DNA of 57,643 nt. Source: an uncultured Myxococcales bacterium. Lineage in GTDB: Bacteria > Myxococcota_A > UBA9042. The number at the start of each line of letters is the position of its first letter. The stretch's first letter is position 1. The position numbers were made by a program, and so were the translations under genes. The DNA lies in NCBI GenBank assembly GCA_903929795.1, contig CAIYWC010000089.1, positions 1 through 57,643 on the forward strand, given 5' to 3'. The notes beneath the pieces were generated by a model that saw only the letters and a program-made list of their open reading frames with translations, searched no databases and was not told the DNA's origin. Shown in pieces: positions 8,876 to 17,002 of this stretch.

Positions 8876-10678
8876 ATGAAACGGCCGACCCACACACACC
8901 TGTTCTCTCAGTTCACGGCGCTCGCGCTCGTCAGCCTGCTGGCCGCGCCGGCGTTCGCCGCAATCGTCCGCATTGACTCGATCGCAGCGACGGCGAAGTG
9001 CGATTTCACACCGGATACGACCCGTTTTAGCCAGCCGCCGTTCCAGGCTGCGGACTCAACGCACACGCACAACCTGAACATCGCGGATTGCAAGGCCATT
9101 TCCACAGTCCAGAACTGTGCGCGCGTGGAGTTCAACTGGACCTGGCAGGACAAAGCGACGCAGGCGCCGTTGAATTTCACGCCAACGTACGGCATCAAGA
9201 TCTCGGCGCCGGGCCAAAGCTGCGACGTCAACAACATGGTCGAGACCAACACGACCGGCTGTCAGGTTTACATCCAGAACCACGCGTTTTCAAACCCGTT
9301 GACGACGTCCGGCGAGCTCACGGACATCGACTTCAAGCAGATCCTCGGCGTCTACGGCGCCGATCCGGGCGGCGCGAACTGCAATGCGGACGTCGAGGCC
9401 GACGCGCAGATCTACTTCATCCTGCCGTCCGGCAGCTCCGTCGGCGGCACGACCTCGGGCTGGCTGGGCACGTCGATGAACGTGCACCTCGATCTGGCGC
9501 CACCTGCGACGCCGACGATGAACGCGCCGGCACCGGGCAACGCCAACCTGCACGTCTCGTGGTCGCAAAATGACACGACGGACACGACTGTCGGCGCACG
9601 CGTCTATTGGTCCGATTCGCCGTTTACACCGGACATTGCGTCGGCACAAGCCAATCATTCCGATACGTTGACGGCCACCAGCTACCAGATCACTGGCTTG
9701 ACCAACGGCACGACCTACTGGGTATCGGTCACCGCGGTTGATCCCAACGGCAACGAGAGTGGCGGCGCGCCCGTGGCAACCGCGATCCCGGTCATTACCT
9801 ACGACTTGTGGAACAGCTATCAGGCCGCGGGCGGTCAGGAACAGGGCGGCTTCTCGCCGTGCAGCGCGCGGCCCACCGGCAACGCGGGCCCGCTTGCGCT
9901 GCTGATGCTTGGCGCGGTCCTGCTGCTGCTCATGGCGCGGCGACGGCGGGTCAAACTGCGGTTTGCCCTGCATCTGGTCGTTGCGCTGCTGGTGATCGCG
10001 CCGCTGTCGCTGACGGCGGAGGGTCAGGCGTCCTCGCCGCAGACCGCCAGCATCGACCTGCGGGTCGCGTCGTACAAGCCCGGAATCGACAACGCTTTTG
10101 TCGGCCACACGCCATACGCGGACGTGATGAAGGACTCGGACTTCACGTTTGGCATCAACATCGACTGGCGGGTTTGGCACTCTTTTGGCGAGCTGGGCGT
10201 GGGCTTTGGCATCGGCCGCTGGTCGCATCAGGGCACGTCCTTGCTGGCGGACGGCAGCGCGTCCAACGACACCACGAACATGACGATCATCCCGCTGACG
10301 CTGGACGCGGTCTACCGCTTCGACATCTTGGCACAACGCTATGAATTCCCGATTGTTCCCTACGTCCGCGCCGGCTTTGTCTACGGCCTGTGGTGGATGA
10401 CGGACGCCGTGAACAACGTCAGCGCGTACACGACGCCGGCGGGCAAGACGCTCAAGGCGATCGGCGGTACCGGCGGCCTGGAAGGCACGTTCGGCATCCG
10501 GCTTCTGCTCGACGTCTTCGAGCCCGGCGCCGCGCGCAGCTTCGACATCGAGATGGGCGTAAACCACAGCTACATCTTCGCCGAGGTGCAGAAGCTTTGG
10601 CTGAACGACTTCGGCAGCAGCAAGTCGATCGACCTGTCGGACACGGTGCTCGCGTTCGGCTTGGCGTTCGATCTGTGA
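8876..10678 (+). CDS. Secreted FN3 protein with MYXO-CTERM-like tail fused in frame to an outer-membrane beta-barrel domain
   Basis: This 600-residue product looks like two proteins in one frame. Residues 1 to about 25 are a Sec signal (ending AAPAFA). A Cys-containing exported domain follows, then a fibronectin type III-like segment (ATSYQITGLTNGTTYWVSVT). At about 325-358 there is a tripartite tail: Cys329 in SPCSARP, a hydrophobic helix (LALLMLGAVLLLLM) and RRRR, as in MYXO-CTERM sorting signals. Immediately after it a second signal-like helix (LRFALHLVVALLVIAPLSL) leads into about 215 residues rich in alternating beta strands and ending FGLAFDL, as expected of an outer-membrane barrel. 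There is no stop and no Shine-Dalgarno before the internal ATG at 9932. The start at 8876 is chosen from the signal peptide and the sigma-54 site. Confidence 0.75.
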   Translation: MKRPTHTHLFSQFTALALVSLLAAPAFAAIVRIDSIAATAKCDFTPDTTRFSQPPFQAADSTHTHNLNIADCKAISTVQNCARVEFNWTWQDKATQAPLNFTPTYGIKISAPGQSCDVNNMVETNTTGCQVYIQNHAFSNPLTTSGELTDIDFKQILGVYGADPGGANCNADVEADAQIYFILPSGSSVGGTTSGWLGTSMNVHLDLAPPATPTMNAPAPGNANLHVSWSQNDTTDTTVGARVYWSDSPFTPDIASAQANHSDTLTATSYQITGLTNGTTYWVSVTAVDPNGNESGGAPVATAIPVITYDLWNSYQAAGGQEQGGFSPCSARPTGNAGPLALLMLGAVLLLLMARRRRVKLRFALHLVVALLVIAPLSLTAEGQASSPQTASIDLRVASYKPGIDNAFVGHTPYADVMKDSDFTFGINIDWRVWHSFGELGVGFGIGRWSHQGTSLLADGSASNDTTNMTIIPLTLDAVYRFDILAQRYEFPIVPYVRAGFVYGLWWMTDAVNNVSAYTTPAGKTLKAIGGTGGLEGTFGIRLLLDVFEPGAARSFDIEMGVNHSYIFAEVQKLWLNDFGSSKSIDLSDTVLAFGLAFDL

Positions 10679-11511
10679 GCGAAGTGGCCGCGCAAGCGCC
10701 CGTCCGCGCCGTGCGCCTGTGGGTGCAGTTTGATGGTGGCGAATTCTGCGGTTTCCAAAAACAGCTGACTGATCGCACGGTTGCGGGCACGCTGGAAGAC
10801 GCGTGGCACAAGATGCTGGGCGAAACCGTGATCGCGCGATCGTCGAGCCGGACGGACGCGGGCGTGCACGCGCGACGCATGCCCGTGCTGATCCGCACCG
10901 AAAAAACCATCGCTCCCCGCGGCCTGATGCTGGGCCTGAACAGTTTTTTGCCTAGTGATCTCGCGGTGCAAGAGGCACAGGACGTGCCCGCGGATTTCGA
11001 TGTCCGCAACGACGCCGTCGGCAAGCGCTACGTCTACCGGCTGTGGGTCGCGGAGAGCCGCGCGCCGCTGTGGCGCCGCTATGCCTGGCAGGTTCGCGGA
11101 CCGCTGGACACCGCGGCGATGCAAGAGGCTGCCCGACATTTGCAAGGTGTCCATGATTTCAGCACGTTTCGTGGCGCAGCCTGCGTCGCCAAGTCGACGG
11201 TGCGGCACATTCGCCGCGTGCACGTGGACGCCAGCCAGCTGCCGCTCGTGCAGATCGAGGTGGATGGCAACGCGTTCCTGCTCAACATGGTACGGATCTT
11301 CGCGGGGACGCTTGTCGACATCGGCCGCGGCCGCCTCAAGCCCGAGGAAATGCCGGCAATCCTCGCGTCGCACGATCGCACGCGCGCGGGGCAGACTGCG
11401 CCGTCGCACGGCCTGACGCTGGACGAGGTGTTCTACGGACCGCCCGGTGCGCGCCAAGGGCTGGACTACAAGAACCTGTTGGCGCACATGGAAGGCGCGC
11501 GCAAGGAATGA
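10675..11511 (+). CDS. truA: tRNA pseudouridine(38-40) synthase TruA
   Basis: TruA isomerises uridines 38-40 in the anticodon arm of tRNAs. The catalytic Asp is visible in SRTDAGVHA (Asp61), and RYVYRLW, HDFSTFRG and NAFLLNMVRIFAGTLVDIGRG are family hallmarks. I chose GTG at 10675, overlapping the preceding stop by 4 bases (GTGA); this gives 278 residues, the usual length. A GTG at 10684 is an alternative. The overlap suggests coupling to the barrel-fusion gene, an odd pairing of a tRNA enzyme with a sigma-54-driven surface protein. Confidence 0.93.
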   Translation: MSEVAAQAPVRAVRLWVQFDGGEFCGFQKQLTDRTVAGTLEDAWHKMLGETVIARSSSRTDAGVHARRMPVLIRTEKTIAPRGLMLGLNSFLPSDLAVQEAQDVPADFDVRNDAVGKRYVYRLWVAESRAPLWRRYAWQVRGPLDTAAMQEAARHLQGVHDFSTFRGAACVAKSTVRHIRRVHVDASQLPLVQIEVDGNAFLLNMVRIFAGTLVDIGRGRLKPEEMPAILASHDRTRAGQTAPSHGLTLDEVFYGPPGARQGLDYKNLLAHMEGARKE

Positions 11512-11552
11512 AACTTCCTGTATTCACTTGAAATTTTTGAACTGGCCCGGCG

Positions 11553-12635
11553 CTACTGACAGCCCGCGCCGGCGCCGCTCTGGACGCACGTTTCACTCAG
11601 TGCGGTGCAGTCCATGATCGCGACCTTGCTGTTTTGGCAGTAGACCCAGGCGTTGGCCACGCATTTGCCGATGGTCGTGATCACGCCGCCGCACGCCGCG
11701 CCAACTTGCGGTTCGCAGACGCCCGCCGGGCAGCCCCAGCCAGTCGGACACGAGCCACACGAGCCCCCGCAGCCGTCGTCGCCGCACTTCTTCACGGTGC
11801 CGTCGGGCAATTTGCAGCTGGGCTTGCAGACTTTTTGGACGCAGGCGTTCTTCTGGCTGGGGATGTCAAAGCCGCAGGTCTTGGTGTCGGCGGGCAAGAC
11901 GGTCGTGCAGTCCAGCGCGATCTTCTTGGCGAGTGCGTCAGTGCCCTGGCAGGTCAGGAGCACGTCGCCGTCGCAGGTGCCTTTGACCAGGTCGATGCCC
12001 GCGCACGCCGACTTGACGCACAGGCCGGCGTCCGAGCAGTACTCGATGGACGCGCAGAGCCCGCAGTCCTTGCCGCAGCCGTCGTCGCCGCAGACCTTGC
12101 CGGTGCAGTCGGGCTTGCAGTCATTGGGGTGGCACAGGAAGTCGATGCCGCAGTTGAAGCCGGCGTCGCACACGCCGCACTGGCCGCCGTAGCCGCAGCC
12201 GTCGTCGCCGCACATTTTGGTCTTGCCGGCGAGCGTGGTGCACTGCTTGGTGCAGGGTGCGATGCATTTGGTCTGGTCGGGTGCGCAGATCTGGCCGCTG
12301 CTGCAAAAGCCGCAGACCGAGCCGCAGCCGTCCGGACCGCAGGCCTTGTTCATGCCGGTCGCCGCGATTTTGCAGGTTTTTTGGCAGTTGGCGGGGATGT
12401 CCGGCAGCGTGGCGTCGGTAATCGTCTGGTCGGTGTCGCCGTCCTGCGCGTCGGTGCCCTGGTCGCTGCCGTCGGCGGCGGCGTCGTCCACGGGCGGCGC
12501 GTCACTGGCGATGTCCAGCCCGGCGTCGGCGTTGACGTCACCGGCCGCGGCGTCATCGGGTGTCGCCGTCTTCTTGGCGCCGCAAGCCATCAGGCAACAA
12601 CAGGAAACGACGGCGGCGAACAGGCGAAACGACAT
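11553..12635 (-). CDS. Cysteine-rich lipoprotein with CGDDGCG repeats
   Basis: This predicted lipoprotein of 360 residues has a signal MSFRLFAAVVSCCCLMACG with lipobox LMAC, an acidic Ala/Asp-rich linker, then at least four repeats of the form KxCGxDGCGxxCGxC (CGPDGCGSVCGFC, CGDDGCGYGGQCGVC, CGDDGCGKDCGLC, CGDDGCGGSCGSC). The spacing implies disulfide-linked modules outside the cytoplasm. Such proteins are abundant in myxobacterial-type genomes and their function is unknown. The ATG at 12635 has GAGG 9-12 bases upstream; the frame stays open further upstream, to 12836, but without the signal. The gene converges on truA. Confidence 0.88.
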   Translation of the reverse strand: MSFRLFAAVVSCCCLMACGAKKTATPDDAAAGDVNADAGLDIASDAPPVDDAAADGSDQGTDAQDGDTDQTITDATLPDIPANCQKTCKIAATGMNKACGPDGCGSVCGFCSSGQICAPDQTKCIAPCTKQCTTLAGKTKMCGDDGCGYGGQCGVCDAGFNCGIDFLCHPNDCKPDCTGKVCGDDGCGKDCGLCASIEYCSDAGLCVKSACAGIDLVKGTCDGDVLLTCQGTDALAKKIALDCTTVLPADTKTCGFDIPSQKNACVQKVCKPSCKLPDGTVKKCGDDGCGGSCGSCPTGWGCPAGVCEPQVGAACGGVITTIGKCVANAWVYCQNSKVAIMDCTALSETCVQSGAGAGCQ

Positions 12636-12679
12636 CACGGGAACCTCGGGCGACACGCCGAAGTGATCAGCGCTCGTCC

Positions 12680-12708
12680 AGCATAGCGGCCGCGGCGCGG
12701 ATCGCCAA
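12680..12708 (-). promoter_or_regulatory. Sigma-70-type promoter for the Cys-rich lipoprotein
   Basis: On the minus strand: TTGGCG (12708-12703), a 17-bp spacer and TATGCT (12685-12680), about 45 bp upstream of the start at 12635. Confidence 0.5.
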
Positions 12709-12838
12709 GATCGGCGTGGATTGCCAAAATGGCACGGTGCGCGCGGTTCGTTTGGCGCGGCGTGCCAGTGCGGCGCGGCGCTTGCGTCCCATCGATGGGC
12801 AAACCGGCGGATCAATGGCGATCTTTTTTTACACAAGC

Positions 12839-12854
12839 TGGCACGAAGCTTGCT
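12839..12854 (+). promoter_or_regulatory. Sigma-54 (RpoN) promoter of the T2SS operon
   Basis: TGGCACGAAGCTTGCT is a full match to the core consensus TGGCACG-N4-TTGCW, with GG (12840-12841) and GC (12852-12853) 10 bases apart. Transcription should start near 12865, about 57 nt before the gspC start. Control by an enhancer-binding activator is expected for this promoter class; no activator gene is in the window. Confidence 0.8.
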
Positions 12855-12921
12855 TCTATGGCGTACGGGCCAGTGCGCCCTGACTCAAACGCGCCGATGG
12901 CGGCGCGCGGAAGACAAACGG

Positions 12922-13947
12922 ATGGAGACCCTGATCAAACGGCACTTCTGGGTGATCAACCTGCTCGGGTTGGGCGTTATCGCTTGGCTTGCGGCGGGGT
13001 CGATCAACGCGGGCATCGGCGTGATGCTGGCGCAGGCTGGCCGCGGCGAGGACAAGGTCAAGATCGCGGCGGCGACAGGCGACACGCGCGTGCAAAAGCG
13101 CTTGACGGACGGGCGCTTGCGCGATGAGTCCGGGGCGCTAATCTACGGCCGCAGCATCTTCATGATCGAGGAACCGCCGCCGCCGCCGGAAGAGCCGGAG
13201 GAAGGCGAGGGAGGCACGGAAGGCGCGGACGGCGTCGGCGAGGAGAAGCCGCTGGAGGCGACCTACGAGCCGACCACGCTGCCGATCAAGCTGCTGGGCA
13301 CGATGGTTGTGAAGCCGTCCGCGTTCTCGTCGGGCTCGGTCGAGATCGACAAGAAAGAGCAGAAGGTCGTGTCCGTCGGGACGGTGCTGATGGACGGCAA
13401 GGCGGAGGTTGTGCTGATCGCGCGCAACTACTTGGTTTTGAAGGAAGACAACAAGTTGACCGTCGCGCTGATGTTCACCGGCAAAGAAGGCGAAGCGCCG
13501 GCGACGCCCGGCCAGCCCGGACAGCCAGGCCAGCCCGCGCCGCCGACGGAGCGCGCGCCGGTTCGGACCACGACGCCCGCGCCAACGGCCAAGGTGGGCG
13601 AGGTTCAGGGCGTCAAGAAGACCGGCGCGTATTCGTACGAGCTGGACCGGGCGCACGTGAAGGAAAAGATCAAGGACGTGACCAAGCTGGGCGGTGAAGT
13701 GCGGCCGGTGCCGAACTACCACAACGGCAAGTACGAGGGCGTGAAGATGCTGGGGATGGGCGATTCGAGCCTGTTCAAGGAAATCGGCTTTGAGAACGGC
13801 GACATCTTGGAGGCCGTGAACGGCGAGAAGATGGACAGCGCCAACAAGTCGCTGGCGCTTTATGAAGCGCTGAAGAGCAAATCGCGGTTGACCGTGCTGA
13901 TTGAGCGGGACGGGATCGCCAAGACGTTGCGCTACACGATTCAGTGA
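12922..13947 (+). CDS. gspC: Type II secretion protein GspC
   Basis: This inner-membrane clamp protein links the cytoplasmic-membrane assembly platform to the secretin. The 341-residue product has an N-terminal transmembrane segment (FWVINLLGLGVIAWLAAGS), then a Pro/Glu-rich linker. A homology region (LLGTMVVKPSAFSSGSVEID ... VVSVGTVLMDGKAEVVLIA) would contact the GspD N0 domain. A second linker of GQPGQPGQP repeats leads to a C-terminal PDZ domain (FKEIGFENGDILEAVNGEKM to the end). I chose ATG 12922 because the membrane segment follows directly and the sigma-54 promoter lies 70-85 bp upstream. It is the first gene of the operon. Confidence 0.92.
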   Translation: METLIKRHFWVINLLGLGVIAWLAAGSINAGIGVMLAQAGRGEDKVKIAAATGDTRVQKRLTDGRLRDESGALIYGRSIFMIEEPPPPPEEPEEGEGGTEGADGVGEEKPLEATYEPTTLPIKLLGTMVVKPSAFSSGSVEIDKKEQKVVSVGTVLMDGKAEVVLIARNYLVLKEDNKLTVALMFTGKEGEAPATPGQPGQPGQPAPPTERAPVRTTTPAPTAKVGEVQGVKKTGAYSYELDRAHVKEKIKDVTKLGGEVRPVPNYHNGKYEGVKMLGMGDSSLFKEIGFENGDILEAVNGEKMDSANKSLALYEALKSKSRLTVLIERDGIAKTLRYTIQ

Positions 13948-14038
13948 CGGCGCGCGACGATTCATGAGTTTTTTGGCGCCGCAAAGCGCACGCCCGGCCG
14001 ACCAGGACCGCGCGAGATGAAAAGGCAACAGGCAAGAC

Positions 14039-16966
14039 ATGCTGAGTCATAACATGAAGTTGAAGATGGTGCTGGCCGCGTCGCTGGTGTTCGCGGCGCA
14101 AACGGCGTTGGCGCAGGCGCCCGCGGGCGGCCAACCGGCGGCGCCGGGCGATCGGACGATTCCGGTGCGCACCGGAACCGGCACGCTGAACAAGACCGGC
14201 AAGCCAGGCGAGCTGAAAGCCGGCGGCGGCATGGGCGTGCTGAAGCGCAACAAGGCCTCGCTCGACCCGAGCTACGATCCGGCTGAGGCGACCAAGAAGC
14301 TGGGCAACAAGGATGACGACCCGGCGCCGGCGCGCGGCGGGGGCGCGGACAAGGCACTGCCGAGCGTGCTGGGCGGCGGCGTCGATGCGACGGACAAGAA
14401 ACTGCCGGAGGACATCATCAAGTTCACGGCGAATTTTGGCGCGGACATCCGCTGCAAGAAGATCCCGCCGAGCGCGCGCGTCACGATGGACTTCCAGGAC
14501 GCGCCGATTGAGGCCGTGACCAAGCTGCTGTCGTGCTGGACCAACCGCAACATCATGATCGACACGCAGAAAAAGGGCGGAAAGATTACGATTTTGTCGC
14601 CGCAGCCGGTCAGCGTCTACGAGGCCTACCGCGCATTCCTCTCCGCGTTGGCCGCCAACGGCCTGACGATGACGCAAAAGGGCAGCTTCTACCACATCGT
14701 CGACAACGCCGACGCGCGCGCGGGTGGCGCCAGCGTGCTGGGCACCAAGTCCGCAGTGCCGTCGGACGACAACATCGTGACTCGGCTGATCAAGCTGAAA
14801 AACGTCGACGCGAAGGACGTGGAGCAGCTGGCCACCAAGTTCAAGTCCAAAGCCGGCGACGTTTTTGTGTATCCGCCGAATAACACGCTGATTATCACGG
14901 ACACGGGGACCAACATCCAGCGGATCATGAAGCTCCTGTCGGACGTGGATCTGCCGTTGGGCGCTGAGAAAATCTGGATTCGCCCGGTGCAGCACATGGA
15001 TGCGGGCGACCTGGTGGAGAAGATCACGGCGATTTTTGACGCGGGCGGCAAGGGAGCGGCGGCGCCGGCCGCGGGCAAGGATGCGGCGCCGCCGGGCGTG
15101 CTGCCGTCGACCGCGAATAAGGTCGTGCTGACCAAGGTCGTGGCGGACGAGCGGTCCAACCAGATCATTCTCATCGCGACGCGAACGAACTACCTGAAGG
15201 CAGACGCGCTGATCCGCAAGCTGGACGTGCCGATTCCGGGCGAAGGTGGGATGCACATTTACCATCTGGAGAACGCGGATGCGGAGGAAGTGTCCCAGGC
15301 GCTGTCTGGCCTCACCGGCGCCGGTGGCGGTGGCTCGAGCAAGACCAAGACCAGCGCCAGCGGCACCTCCAAGACCGCCGGCGGCTCCAAGGGCCCAAGC
15401 GGCGGTGGCGGTGGCACGGCGTCTCTGTTCGAAGGCGACGTCAAGATCACGGCGTACAAGCAGTCGAATTCGCTCATTGTTCAGAGCTCGCTCAAGGATT
15501 ACCTGGCCTTGCAGAAGATTGTCGCGGAGCTGGATCGTCGCCGCAAGCAGGTCTACGTCGAAGCCGTGATCATGGAAATCTCGACCTCGAAGAACCGCAA
15601 GATGCAGCTGGCCGGTTCCGCGGGCACGACGTTCGATATCGGCGGCTCGTCCGTGCCGCTGCTGTTTGGTTTGGGCGGCCTCGGCATGGGCGGCATTGAC
15701 CTGAACCAGCTGAATCAGGGCGGTTTTGGCGCCGGCATGCAAGGCCCGCTCGTCAACGTGAACGCCGGCAACACTGGCACGGGCACCTCGTCCGTGGCGG
15801 CAGCGACAACGCTGTCCATTCCGGCATTTGGCTTTCTGATTCAGGCGATTCAGGAGAATTCGGACGTCAACGTGCTGTCGACGCCGTCGATCCTGACGCT
15901 GAACAACGAGGACGCGGAGATCACGGTCGGCCGCAAAATCCCGTACCGCTCGCAGTCCATGGGCGGCATGGGCGGCCTCAGCAGCTTGATGGGCGGTTTG
16001 GGCGGCATGGCCGGCGCGATTCCCGGCATGGCCAGCGGCATGATGGGCGGCATGGGCGGCATGATGGGCGGCATGGTCCAGCACCTGGACGTGGACCTGA
16101 CGCTGAAGATCACGCCGCAGATCAACGACTCCGACTTCATCAAGCTGAAGATCGACGAGCAGCTGAACGAGGTCGAAGGCATTGATCCCAACCTCGGGCC
16201 GACGACGTCCAAACGCAAGCTGACGGCGTCCGTGGTGCTGCGCGACCAGCAGCCGGTGGTCATCGGCGGTTTGGTGACGGATCGCGAGACAACCGGCGTG
16301 ACCAAAGTGCCGCTGCTGGGCGACCTGCCGCTGCTGGGCATGCTGTTTCGCAAGACGACCAAGCTGATCGAGAAAAAGAACCTGATGCTGATCATCGTGC
16401 CGCATATCATCAAAGATCCCAGCGACTTGGAGAGGCTGCACGAGACCAAGATGGCGCAGATTCGCGAATTTGCCGACGAGCTGGCGACCAAGCGCAAGGA
16501 GTACGAGGGCAAGATCGACTTCCGCAAGAAGAAAGGCTTTCTGGAGTCGCTGTTTCAGGCGGTCGACAAGGCGGCGGCGGAGCGCAAGCTGGCCGAGAAG
16601 GCGTATTTCGACAACATGGACGTCGACATGGTCGGCAGCCCGGATTCGCACAACCTGGAGCACGACGACTTCTCGGACAAGAAGGAAGAGGAAGCTCCAG
16701 ACGCGACCGAGCCGGACATCATTGAGCTGCCCGCGGGTGAGGGCAAGCCGACGACGGACAAGCCTGGCGACGAATCGGCGGCCAAACCGGCGGACGGCCA
16801 AAGCAAGCAGGCGGCGGCAAAAGCACTGAAGGCCGCGAAGCTGAAGGCGAAAGGCAAGACGGGCAAGGCCGGTTCGACCCAGGTGATCGAGCAGGAACCG
16901 GGCACGGCGAAGACGCCGGAGGCCAAGGAGAAGGCGGCCAAGCCGGCGCCGGAGCAAGCGCCCTGA
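14039..16966 (+). CDS. gspD: Type II secretion secretin GspD
   Basis: This is the outer-membrane secretin, which multimerises into the export channel. The 975-residue product is long for the family (commonly 650-800). A Sec signal (MKLKMVLAASLVFAAQTALA) is preceded by five extra residues; ATG 14054 may be the real start. After a Gly/Pro spacer come N0 (from FTANFGADIRC), N1 (TRLIKLKNVDAKDVEQLATK), N2, N3 (with a Ser/Gly-rich loop) and the secretin domain (VLSTPSILTLNNEDAEITVG, VDLTLKITPQIND, VVIGGLVTDRE, VPLLGDLPLLGMLFR). Unusual features are a Met/Gly-rich stretch (about 640-680) just before VDLTLKITPQ and an acidic then Lys/Ala-rich extension of about 180 residues after the channel domain. 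Confidence 0.95.
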   Translation: MLSHNMKLKMVLAASLVFAAQTALAQAPAGGQPAAPGDRTIPVRTGTGTLNKTGKPGELKAGGGMGVLKRNKASLDPSYDPAEATKKLGNKDDDPAPARGGGADKALPSVLGGGVDATDKKLPEDIIKFTANFGADIRCKKIPPSARVTMDFQDAPIEAVTKLLSCWTNRNIMIDTQKKGGKITILSPQPVSVYEAYRAFLSALAANGLTMTQKGSFYHIVDNADARAGGASVLGTKSAVPSDDNIVTRLIKLKNVDAKDVEQLATKFKSKAGDVFVYPPNNTLIITDTGTNIQRIMKLLSDVDLPLGAEKIWIRPVQHMDAGDLVEKITAIFDAGGKGAAAPAAGKDAAPPGVLPSTANKVVLTKVVADERSNQIILIATRTNYLKADALIRKLDVPIPGEGGMHIYHLENADAEEVSQALSGLTGAGGGGSSKTKTSASGTSKTAGGSKGPSGGGGGTASLFEGDVKITAYKQSNSLIVQSSLKDYLALQKIVAELDRRRKQVYVEAVIMEISTSKNRKMQLAGSAGTTFDIGGSSVPLLFGLGGLGMGGIDLNQLNQGGFGAGMQGPLVNVNAGNTGTGTSSVAAATTLSIPAFGFLIQAIQENSDVNVLSTPSILTLNNEDAEITVGRKIPYRSQSMGGMGGLSSLMGGLGGMAGAIPGMASGMMGGMGGMMGGMVQHLDVDLTLKITPQINDSDFIKLKIDEQLNEVEGIDPNLGPTTSKRKLTASVVLRDQQPVVIGGLVTDRETTGVTKVPLLGDLPLLGMLFRKTTKLIEKKNLMLIIVPHIIKDPSDLERLHETKMAQIREFADELATKRKEYEGKIDFRKKKGFLESLFQAVDKAAAERKLAEKAYFDNMDVDMVGSPDSHNLEHDDFSDKKEEEAPDATEPDIIELPAGEGKPTTDKPGDESAAKPADGQSKQAAAKALKAAKLKAKGKTGKAGSTQVIEQEPGTAKTPEAKEKAAKPAPEQAP

Positions 16967-17002
16967 GAGGGCTGGACCGTGAATCTGGAGTGAACAACGC
17001 GC

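Noticed and set aside
11504..11535. Hairpin AGGAA...TTCCT followed by TTTTT at the truA end
   Set aside because: The 5-bp stem is A/T-rich and the T run is about a dozen bases away; too weak to call as a terminator.
11553..12500. CRISPR-like repeats
   Set aside because: The repeats are in-frame codons of CGDDGCG protein modules with uneven spacing, in a gene with a signal peptide.
11634..12686. Open frame antisense to the Cys-rich lipoprotein
   Set aside because: Ala/Val/Gly-rich shadow of the CGDDGCG repeats, no start signal or homology.
12721..12740. Second possible sigma-54 -24 element (TGGCACGGTGC) upstream of gspC
   Set aside because: It has the TGGCACG half but no GC at the right -12 distance.
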